Source: CPC320 sp002684375 (GTDB lineage Bacteria > Pseudomonadota > Alphaproteobacteria > Rhodobacterales > Rhodobacteraceae). Taken from it: 64,000 bases of DNA. The position numbers were made by a program, and so were the translations under genes. The stretch lies in assembly GCA_965662545.1 (NCBI GenBank), contig CBFIHZ010000002.1:124001-188000 (forward strand). The letters run 5' to 3'. Positions 8,573-15,346 of this stretch are shown one piece after another; position 1 is the stretch's first letter, and each line of letters starts with the position of its first letter. Under the pieces are notes generated by a model that saw only the letters and a program-made list of their open reading frames with translations, was not told the origin of the DNA and ran no database searches.

Positions 8573-8923
8573 TGTTCAATGGGTCTGTCTTCAATGTTAG
8601 CTCATGTTCCATTTTCGGTCTATTATGATTTTAAATACCCAAGACAAAATCCCGCAATAAAAATGCTGCGGTTTGCACTCACGTGTTGGAAATGGGTAAA
8701 AAAGCGCGCATTTTATGATATCATAGTTATCTTGTGGGCGGGTGTCTCTTCACCCTAGTAATGGAGTATGTTTGCGCCAAAAAACTTTGGATGGACTGGT
8801 GGAAAACAATCAATCTCAACGGACTTTTTCTGCCTTAATGTCGGGCCAAGCCAAAGCGAAATGGGATAACAGCTGCAAGAAACTGCTGCGTCTATCCATT
8901 CGAACTCGTTAACGCTTCATGGC
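8573..8923. other. gene-free gap between RuBisCO-like operon and adaptor gene
   Basis: No supported gene. A 70-codon open frame on the plus strand (8546-8758) has no motif and no ribosome binding site. The left side is expected to hold the promoter of the minus-strand apionate operon. The base composition is AT-rich relative to the flanking genes. Confidence 0.45.
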
Positions 8924-9862
8924 TCAGCCACTTGCGGGTAAAGTCTCAATCTCAACCGCTTCGTTCAAGAACAACGTCTTGGCACAGGCCGCATCCAGTT
9001 CGATGGTTGTCTTTACGTTTTGGGATTCTAAATTGGCCTCGGTGCCGACCAGTGAGAATATACCCGGGCAAGTCTGCCCATTAATACGGACCACATTCAC
9101 TGGGTTGCCAACCACAACGCCTCCGGACGCGGTATCAACAAGCTGATCCACAAACACGAATGTTTCAACACTTTTTTCATCGGGGGCATAAATCTGCGCG
9201 GCCAATGAGCCTGCCGAAACACAATCTCCAATATTGGGCTCAAAATTTAATAATACGCCATCAAAAGGGGCGCGCACGGTCAACGCCTCAAGATCCAATT
9301 GACGGGCTTGCACCTCCAACTGGCCAATTTCTAGTGCAATATCGGCGCGGGACCTCGCTGAGATGGCGCGTTCCAGTGCCTCCTCGGTCCGGTCGACGGT
9401 AAAGGTTGCGTCGAGCTTGCGGCGTTCCGCCGTTTCCAATGCTGTCTCATTTACCAAACCGCGCTGGAACAACACGCGGGTGCGTTCAAATTCGCGGTCG
9501 ACAAAATCCTGTTCTTCTTTCACGCGGGAGACGTTGGCATTGGCCACAGTAATTGCAAACTCGCTTTCCTCGGCTGCGGCCTGCAGATCGTTGACCCGAG
9601 CACTGGCGGATTTGACGGCAAGCGTTGCAGCCCGATCATCGAGTTCAACCAGCATTTGGCCCGCCGTGGCTTTGCCCATTTTTACAGCCGCATGAGACAG
9701 CCCGGTGATGCATCCCCCGGCTTCATAAGACAATCCGGTTTTATTGTCGGCAACAACCGTACCAGCTAGATTAATGGTTTGGAAAACGTCCTGTGAAAAG
9801 GCTGGCATGGCCAAAGTGGCGAGGGCCAGTCCGAGTTTAATGGGAACCAAAGGGTTGTGCAT
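8924..9862 (-). CDS. HlyD-family periplasmic adaptor (membrane fusion protein), orphan
   Basis: A 312-residue protein with an N-terminal signal peptide (cleavage likely after AMPAFS, near residue 23). It has the adaptor layout: an N-terminal lipoyl/barrel half, a long heptad-like coiled coil (about residues 75-190, rich in Ala, Glu and Arg), then the lipoyl half LTVRAPFDGVLLNFEPNIGD, and a beta-barrel tail. Such proteins bridge an inner-membrane pump (ABC or RND) to an outer-membrane channel, but no pump or TolC gene lies within this window. Two ATGs overlap; the one at 9862 is preferred because GGAGG lies 6 bases upstream. Function without a partner is unclear. Confidence 0.75.
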   Translation of the reverse strand: MHNPLVPIKLGLALATLAMPAFSQDVFQTINLAGTVVADNKTGLSYEAGGCITGLSHAAVKMGKATAGQMLVELDDRAATLAVKSASARVNDLQAAAEESEFAITVANANVSRVKEEQDFVDREFERTRVLFQRGLVNETALETAERRKLDATFTVDRTEEALERAISARSRADIALEIGQLEVQARQLDLEALTVRAPFDGVLLNFEPNIGDCVSAGSLAAQIYAPDEKSVETFVFVDQLVDTASGGVVVGNPVNVVRINGQTCPGIFSLVGTEANLESQNVKTTIELDAACAKTLFLNEAVEIETLPASG

Positions 9863-10431
9863 CATAAGCCTCCAAACAGTTTTGTCGATGGTGGCAAGTT
9901 TAAAGAGGGAGTCAAGGGGGGAATGGAATTGAGCCGGGCCCCTTAAGCCTTATCAGTCTTGAAAATGGCAGATACTTTCATGGGTAAAGGTTACGAAGGT
10001 GCAATCGAAGAACGGCATATAGTTTTTTAATCTTCAATCTCGGTTGGACGCTTAATCAAAAGCGAACAGCAGGCGCGATCTATACTGATAGATTGAAAAC
10101 CTGTTTAATCTGCAAATATTAAGTCACCCGCCGACCCCGTCTGTGTGATCTGCAACCTGCTTACGCTGCGCAACCCAAGCAACACTTTGTGCAGGTCTTG
10201 CACTCACATCCCACCCTACAAGCGGCGGCTCTTTTGGGGGTGGCAGCAACGATTGGATTAAAATGTCTACCTGGTGAAGGATTTCCTCATGAAAATTAAA
10301 AAGGGCGCATAATTGTAGCAACGGGTAAAATTTAAAACCCGCGCTTGTCGCAGTTCGGGCATCCCGTGCGTTTTGCGGTTTGGTAATACCAAAGGATAAC
10401 TTGTCCAGACGCGGCCTTTGCGCGTTAACCT
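9863..10431. other. gene-free gap with a start-less zinc-ribbon-like open frame
   Basis: No complete gene. On the plus strand an open stretch at 10109-10261 encodes a Cys-x2-Cys, 12 residues, Cys-x2-Cys pattern but has no ATG and no ribosome binding site, so at most it is a gene remnant. A 65-codon minus-strand frame over the same bases shows nothing recognisable. The right side is the 3' flank of the ankyrin gene. Confidence 0.4.
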
Positions 10432-10896
10432 TTACTGCGCGGCGTTCAAAGCCCAGTAAGCTTCGGTGCCGTATAGGTTATCATTGTCTTGCGCCAGATC
10501 CCACGGCGTCTTCCCATCATAATTTTTGGCCCGTGCATTCGCACCAGTTTTTAATAAAAAAGCGACATTCTCTGGGCTGCCCGCCCAAGCGGCCACGTGA
10601 AGAGCGGTATCGCCGCGTATATCTCGAGCGGATATATCTGCGCCCGCCTCAAGCAGAACCTGAATAGTATCAGGAGCGCCGATCCAACCCGCCCAATGCA
10701 GGGGCCGGTAGCCTGATTTATTGTGGCCATTCACATCAAATCCAGTGTCCAACAAATCCCGCACGTCCGAGACATCTGCCCACTTCCACCAGAAAATATC
10801 GCAAAGATCGCCACATTCAGCCCACGCCGCTTGCCCCAAAAGGCTCGCGATTGCGAAGGTGGCCGAGAAGACATGTTTTTTCATGCGATTATACAT
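10432..10896 (-). CDS. secreted ankyrin-repeat protein
   Basis: A 154-residue (or 150 if started at the ATG at 10884) protein with a Sec signal peptide ending AAWAE. It is followed by about three ankyrin repeats: NKSGYRPLHWAGWIGAPDTI, DIRGDTALHVAAWAGSPENV and NYDGKTPWDLAQ, each with the TPLHxAA-type core and a roughly 33-residue spacing. It is therefore likely a small periplasmic binding protein; ankyrin repeats bind other proteins. The first possible ATG overlaps the stop of the upstream cupin gene, so the two are probably translationally coupled. Partner unknown. Confidence 0.8.
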   Translation of the reverse strand: MYNRMKKHVFSATFAIASLLGQAAWAECGDLCDIFWWKWADVSDVRDLLDTGFDVNGHNKSGYRPLHWAGWIGAPDTIQVLLEAGADISARDIRGDTALHVAAWAGSPENVAFLLKTGANARAKNYDGKTPWDLAQDNDNLYGTEAYWALNAAQ

Positions 10897-11293
10897 CCGA
10901 ATATATATACTCTACGTCTTTCCAGCAGTCCGTCGGAAAGATCCAAATCACCTCTAGTGGCGTGTCACCGGTATTCCTCAAACCGTGTTTTTCATTGTTT
11001 GGAATATAAACACAGTCACTTTCCGAAACCGACCTGCTTTTGCCGTTTGGCATCAGCAACCGACCAGAGCCGCTTTTGATTAGGTAAACTTCTTGAGGCG
11101 CATGGGTATGAAGGGGAAGCTCGTCTTCAACCGGAATAATCAAGCACCCAACAGAAATTCCATGGCTGCTATTTTTAGTGGAATCGACCAAGTAACACCA
11201 GCGCAGGTCTGGGTTTGCTCCGCGGGCGACCCTTTCTTTTGTGTGCTGGTTCCATTCGGCCTGCTCTATTTTGTTTACAAAAATTTTTTCCAA
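10889..11293 (-). CDS. small single-domain cupin
   Basis: A 134-residue protein with both cupin motifs: LHTHAPQEVYLIKSGSG (His-x-His-x3-Glu, near residues 62-78) and VYIPNNEKHGLRN (Pro, His, Asn, near 95-107). These residues bind a divalent metal in the barrel. Single cupins may be sugar isomerases, dioxygenases, DMSP lyases (DddW and related short cupins) or regulators; nothing here decides between them, although DMSP cleavage would suit the marine setting. The start is a TTG preceded by a G-rich AGGGGGGGGTGA. Its 3' end overlaps the ankyrin gene start. Confidence 0.7.
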   Translation of the reverse strand: MEKIFVNKIEQAEWNQHTKERVARGANPDLRWCYLVDSTKNSSHGISVGCLIIPVEDELPLHTHAPQEVYLIKSGSGRLLMPNGKSRSVSESDCVYIPNNEKHGLRNTGDTPLEVIWIFPTDCWKDVEYIYSDV

Positions 11294-11462
11294 TCACCCC
11301 CCCCTGTGCTGTCTGGCTTCGCTGCCAAGCTTAGGCCCGATGAGATTGATCCCATGCTCAAGGTATGCGCTAATCACACCCCAAGTCACAACCTCTAGCC
11401 CCTCAAACCATTACGATGTTGACACTTAAGGGTTGTTTGTGTGCAGAGTTTTTGTCAACAGT

Positions 11463-12293
11463 TTAATCCTTAACCGCTCCCATTGTTAAAGCACGGACCA
11501 ATTGACGCTGGCAGATTAAGATTAAAATAAATGCAGGTAAAAGGGCCGAGGTTCCTAAAGCTGATGCGTAGCCATAGGTCCAAGAACTAAATGTTGTGAT
11601 TTTGACCGGGACTGTCTGAATGGTATTTGTAAGAAATACGGCAAGAATAAACTCCGTCCAAGAAAATACAAAACAAAGAATAGCCGTAGCCGCAATGCCA
11701 CCCCACATCATCGGTAAATGTATTTTCCAAAAGCACTGTTGTCGGGTTGCACCATCGATCATGGCGGCGTCGTCAATTGCGAACGGAATATCGTCCATGA
11801 ATGATTTTAACAGTAATAGGGCAAGCGGCAGGTTGATTAACGTGTGGGCAAAAATGAGACCGAGGTGCGTATCGTGCAATCGTAAGTCACGAAAAACAAA
11901 AACCAAGGGAATAATAATTGCGATTGGCGGCAGGATTCTTTGAAGCAGTATGATATTCAAATATGGTTTGTCGCGAAGAGACCGCATGCGTGAAAGCGCA
12001 AAGGCCGCCATAAGGGCTATTATTGTGGTTAAAACAGTGGAACCCCCGGCAATAATCGTGGATGAAATTATTGAACTGCGTCCCTCCATTGTGGTGTTCC
12101 AGTCCGATCCCAAGACCATGTAATAGTTCGCTAATGTCGGTTCAAAATCGAAAAAAACCGCTCTATCGCGGTCAAATATGGCAGAGGCTGGTTTGATTGA
12201 AGTCAACGCCCACCAACCAATTGGGAACAGAAAAAGCCCCACTATCGCGATGGAAAAACAATACCGAAGCTTTGCAAGCATTGTTTTTTTCAA
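11463..12293 (-). CDS. sugar ABC transporter permease, MalG type, orphan
   Basis: A 276-residue inner-membrane protein with six predicted spans. The cytoplasmic EAA loop is present as DDAAMIDGATRQQCFWKIHLP (near residue 175-195), the site that docks on the ATPase. This is the MalG-like carbohydrate-permease type. I start it at a TTG (12293) because AAGGAG stands 7 bases upstream; the next ATG is at 12281. No binding protein, MalF partner or ATPase is nearby, so it may belong to a scattered system or be the last remnant of a lost sugar transporter operon. A link to the apiose genes 3 kb away is possible but unsupported. Confidence 0.75.
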   Translation of the reverse strand: MKKTMLAKLRYCFSIAIVGLFLFPIGWWALTSIKPASAIFDRDRAVFFDFEPTLANYYMVLGSDWNTTMEGRSSIISSTIIAGGSTVLTTIIALMAAFALSRMRSLRDKPYLNIILLQRILPPIAIIIPLVFVFRDLRLHDTHLGLIFAHTLINLPLALLLLKSFMDDIPFAIDDAAMIDGATRQQCFWKIHLPMMWGGIAATAILCFVFSWTEFILAVFLTNTIQTVPVKITTFSSWTYGYASALGTSALLPAFILILICQRQLVRALTMGAVKD

Positions 12294-12445
12294 AATGCAG
12301 CTCCTTAACCCGTTGACGACATAGAACAGTGCATCATCGTTTTTCAATATTCCCTCTGCAAATACTCTATAATTTAGTGTAAACAGCAGAGCCAGTATTT
12401 AGAGATTACCCCAAGAGCAATGCTTTAACCCTCGCTCGGAGAAGG

Positions 12446-12640
12446 TCACATCCGGGTGATGAATTCGGTGACACCAACAAAAAGCACGAACAACCCTATT
12501 AATCCGCTCAAAGCCAACAGCAGGGGTGTCATGTCGGCAGCGTTACTCTCTGCGGTTTCTTTTTGAGACATTGCGCGCCGGACCAAAAGCACAGCTATGA
12601 TAACAACAAGTAAAATGGGAAGAAATCTCAATATCAGCAC
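12446..12640 (-). CDS. small two-span membrane protein
   Basis: A 64-residue hydrophobic protein: a first span around LPILLVVIIAVLLV, a polar loop (RRAMSQKETAESN) and a second span around LLLALSGLIGLFVLFVG. The reading starts at a GTG (12640) with AGGAG 10 bases upstream; a longer frame to 12748 has no such signal and its extra N-terminus looks untranslated. No family is recognised. It stands alone between the permease and fosX. Confidence 0.5.
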   Translation of the reverse strand: MLILRFLPILLVVIIAVLLVRRAMSQKETAESNAADMTPLLLALSGLIGLFVLFVGVTEFITRM

Positions 12641-12853
12641 CGAATGACAGCTCCTATTTTTCTCAGTGTACCATATCAAATAGGGCAAATGTGGGAAGAG
12701 CGGAATTGAAAATAATTGTCGGAGTACGTTCGGACCCCTCGCAACCAACAGGCCACATAAATTCTTATTGTGCCCCCGGTCACCTCAGTTACCTTTGCTG
12801 ACATTGTCCCGGTGTCTATTAATATGAAAATAAATTAGAAGGAGGGCCACCCG

Positions 12854-13258
12854 ATGATCGATGGACTGAGCCATATAACGTTTATCGTAAGCGATCTCGA
12901 CAAAATGGAAGTTATCTTGATGAAGGTTCTTGATGCGAAAAAAATCTATGACAGCGGTGATAGAACCTATTCACTGTCAAAGGAGCGTTTTTTTAATATC
13001 GGTGGTATCTGGGTGGCGACGATGGAGGGTGAGCCGCTACGCGACAAAACTTATAACCATGTGGCCTTCAAAATGGCCGTTGAGGACTATGACAAAAAAT
13101 TGCAGCGCATTCAGGCCCTTGGTTTAGAGGTCAGGGAAGGCAGGTCTCGCGTCGACGGTGAGGGGCGCTCGATCTACTTCTACGATTTTGACAACCATAT
13201 GTTCGAACTGCACAGCGGGACTTTGCAAGACCGCTTGCGTTGTTATGATAAAGCCTGA
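12854..13258 (+). CDS. fosX: FosX-type fosfomycin hydrolase (VOC family)
   Basis: A 134-residue vicinal-oxygen-chelate protein that aligns without gaps, from memory, to FosX of Listeria. Metal ligands His7, His69 and Glu118 are present, and so is Glu44, the general base that lets FosX open the fosfomycin epoxide with water instead of a thiol. Other shared blocks are GLSHIT, SGDRTYSLSKE, YNHVAF and GEGRSIYFYDFDNH. The enzyme acts in the cytoplasm as a dimer. A strong AAGGAGGGCC precedes the ATG. It is monocistronic, convergent with an EamA transporter. FosA or FosB would need glutathione or bacillithiol and differ at residue 44, so FosX is the better call. Confidence 0.9.
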   Translation: MIDGLSHITFIVSDLDKMEVILMKVLDAKKIYDSGDRTYSLSKERFFNIGGIWVATMEGEPLRDKTYNHVAFKMAVEDYDKKLQRIQALGLEVREGRSRVDGEGRSIYFYDFDNHMFELHSGTLQDRLRCYDKA

Positions 13259-13412
13259 GAACAACCAGTCGCGGCAGCTCTGCCAAATAAGTAACTTGGC
13301 CTCAAAAGCGGTCATCTAACCTTTTATTCTTAATCCATAGTTCCTGATTAAATATTATTTATCAAAGCGAACATTGCTCGAAACAGACTGAACCTAAACC
13401 CTGATAGAACTA

Positions 13413-14258
13413 TTATTTTGCGTACCGCAGCAACGTAGCGCCGAGCAAGGTAGTCATCGTCGCAAATACTTTTAAAAGGCTGAGCCGTTCCTTCAGGAAG
13501 AACACGCCGATGAGCAAAGCGAAAACGATGCTTGTCTCACGCAGCGCAGTGACAAGCGCAATCGGAGCCTGTGTAAACGCCCAAGTTACCAACGCGTAGG
13601 CGACAAAAGATGCTGTACCACCAATTGCCATTACACGTACTCCACGACGCGGGATAGACCAGAGCGTTTTTGGGGATTTCCATAGAAGGTACAGCGCCAT
13701 AAGTGTGCCATTTCCAATTGCAAGCCAGCAATAAAACCCAAGCGATGTTCCAGCGATGCGCGCACCAAGACCGTCAACCAAAGAGTAGGACGCAATAAAT
13801 AGGCCGGTAATAACAGCCAGAAACGCCGCCTTGCGGTTTGCAAGTCCGTCTGACCGCCGAACAAGAGTGAGGCTGATTATTCCAACGCCAATAATCATAA
13901 TAGCAAGCAGTTCTATGCCCGAGAGTTGTGTGCCAAGGATCGTTATTGAGCCCAAGGCAACGATCAAGGGAGCAGAGCCGCGCGCAATCGGATAAACCTG
14001 TGTTAAATCGCCTGTTTCATAGGATTTAAGTAGGAAAATTTGATACCCAAGATGCAGTGCAATACCACTGAACAAATAAGGCAGACTTGCAGCCTCAGGT
14101 ATGGGCACAACCGGCAAGGTGATGGCCGCGATGGGAACATGCCCAATCACCACAGCGCCCATACTAAGTGCCTTGTCGGTGCTTCCTTTGACCAGAGCGT
14201 TCCATGCAGCGTGAAGAACGGCGGCGCCCATGACTGCAACAAACACGAGACCGGTCAA
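13413..14258 (-). CDS. EamA/DMT-family transporter
   Basis: A 281-residue membrane protein with about ten spans built as two EamA halves. The N-terminus VLHAAWNALVKGS is typical of one EamA subgroup in Proteobacteria, and FVAYALVTWAFTQAPIALVTALRETSIVFALL belongs to the second half (helices 8-9). Such carriers export metabolites or amino acids; the substrate cannot be read from sequence. I place the start at a TTG (14258) with AAGGG 7 bases upstream; an ATG at 14231 is an alternative. It converges with fosX, and co-location of a drug-modifying enzyme and an exporter-like protein is noted but not evidence of joint function. Confidence 0.8.
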   Translation of the reverse strand: MTGLVFVAVMGAAVLHAAWNALVKGSTDKALSMGAVVIGHVPIAAITLPVVPIPEAASLPYLFSGIALHLGYQIFLLKSYETGDLTQVYPIARGSAPLIVALGSITILGTQLSGIELLAIMIIGVGIISLTLVRRSDGLANRKAAFLAVITGLFIASYSLVDGLGARIAGTSLGFYCWLAIGNGTLMALYLLWKSPKTLWSIPRRGVRVMAIGGTASFVAYALVTWAFTQAPIALVTALRETSIVFALLIGVFFLKERLSLLKVFATMTTLLGATLLRYAK

Positions 14259-14273
14259 AATTTTACCCTTCAA

Positions 14274-14563
14274 TAGATCATTGTCGAGGTCGACATTAGA
14301 CAGATTGCAGCGTGCTGCAAAGTGGCCTCTGACCCGACATTGAATTGTTTTTCAAGTGAGGTTTATGGAAAGGCTTTCGATGGGCACTTGAGTGCTGTTT
14401 TTGATTTTCACCCTGTCGCGCATACCGACCCTGTTGCGCACACGAATGTTGGATATGGGGCAAAGACAGCTTGGGATATCACCCAAAGATACTTAAAGGT
14501 AAGCCATTAAAAGCATTGTTTGACGCCGTACAACTGAGGCCGGCGATGTCTTGCAGTGACCTG
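14274..14563 (+). other. gap ending in a strong plus-strand terminator; possible small transcript
   Basis: No recognised gene, yet the next element is a convincing plus-strand terminator, so something here is probably transcribed rightwards. A 62-codon frame (14322-14510) contains an 18-base near-duplication that gives HPVAHTDPVAHTN; it has no good ribosome binding site. A small RNA or a short unannotated protein are both possible. Confidence 0.35.
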
Positions 14564-14612
14564 ACCGAAGAGCAACTGTTTGGAAAAGTTTGCCAGTTGC
14601 TTTTCGGTTTTT
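14564..14612 (+). terminator. Rho-independent terminator
   Basis: A 15-bp stem (left arm ACCGAAGAGCAACTG, right arm CAGTTGCTTTTCGGT, one G-U pair), a 15-base loop and a run of five T on the plus strand. The complementary strand has no T run, so it works rightwards only. It sits 43 bases beyond the 3' end of grxD and faces it. Confidence 0.75.
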
Positions 14613-14654
14613 CCCTTCTAGATGCGCCGCAGACTATCGCAGCTTGAGATTAAA

Positions 14655-15017
14655 TTAGCCGTTTGCCTCACGAATTTTATCGGCTGCATCTTTGTCGAAG
14701 GTAATAGCATTGTCACCCAATAAAGTGTCCAACTCGCCCGACAGCGTCATCTCAGTTATGATATCACAGCCCCCGACAAACTCGCCTTTTACATACAGCT
14801 GTGGCACCGTCGGCCAATCGGAATAATCTTTGATGCCTTGGCGGATTTGATCATCGGCCAGAACGTTTACGTCTTGATAGTCGATGGCCATATAATTCAG
14901 CACCCCGGCCACGCGCGAAGAAAATCCGCATTGCGGCATGGCTTTCGTGCCCTTCATGAACAAAACCACATCATGATTTTTTACGGTCTGTTCGATTTCG
15001 GTCTTTGCATCTGTCAT
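14655..15017 (-). CDS. grxD: monothiol glutaredoxin Grx4
   Basis: A 120-residue glutaredoxin with the monothiol active site CGFS (in MPQCGFSSRV, near residue 30), preceded by FMKGTKAMP; WPTVPQLYVKGEFVGGCDI supplies the glutathione-binding TVP and GG-C-D motifs. These proteins hold a [2Fe-2S] cluster with glutathione and pass it on; with BolA they form a heterocomplex that senses or traffics Fe-S clusters. The bolA gene lies 11 bases upstream, in line with that partnership. AAAGGA precedes the ATG. It is the last gene of purL-bolA-grxD. Confidence 0.95.
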   Translation of the reverse strand: MTDAKTEIEQTVKNHDVVLFMKGTKAMPQCGFSSRVAGVLNYMAIDYQDVNVLADDQIRQGIKDYSDWPTVPQLYVKGEFVGGCDIITEMTLSGELDTLLGDNAITFDKDAADKIREANG

Positions 15018-15028
15018 GGGATTTTCCT

Positions 15029-15280
15029 TTAGTCGGTTGTCTCTGGGGCTTTGGTTGTCAGGGCCAGCGCATGCAACTGTCCGTTCGAGCCCTCCATCTG
15101 AGTTTTTAAAGCAGCATAAACAGCGCGTTGTTGCTGCACGCGGTTTTTACCGCGAAAACTTTCGTCGATCACCTCGGCAGCATAGTGATTCCCGTCTCCC
15201 GCCAAATCAGTTATCGTGATGCTGGCTGTTGGAAATTGCGCGCGTATCAGGTCTTCTATTTCTTTGGCTTCGATGGCCAT
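15029..15280 (-). CDS. bolA: BolA family protein
   Basis: An 83-residue BolA-type protein with the class II KH-like fold; the conserved block FRGKNRVQQQRAVYAAL near residue 45-60 includes the F-x-GK-x-R segment, and LHALALTT ends the fold with the invariant His. It binds Grx4 and an Fe-S cluster. I use the ATG at 15280 because AGGA is 8 bases upstream; the frame runs further back but without signals. Its position between purL and grxD supports an operon and the BolA-Grx4 partnership. Confidence 0.93.
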   Translation of the reverse strand: MAIEAKEIEDLIRAQFPTASITITDLAGDGNHYAAEVIDESFRGKNRVQQQRAVYAALKTQMEGSNGQLHALALTTKAPETTD

Positions 15281-15346
15281 GGCGGTATTCCTAGTGGTTT
15301 GTAGAACAACAGTAGACCTCACATCTGTGGCCTGCAAGCCACCAGA

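Noticed and set aside
8546..8758. 70-codon plus-strand frame over the putative operator
   Set aside because: No ribosome binding site, no recognisable sequence and it spans the inverted repeat and likely promoter of the opposite operon.
11415..11459. GTTGACA...TGTCAAC dyad downstream of the orphan permease
   Set aside because: The arms are 31 bases apart and no matching -10 element or T run is present; it is probably chance.
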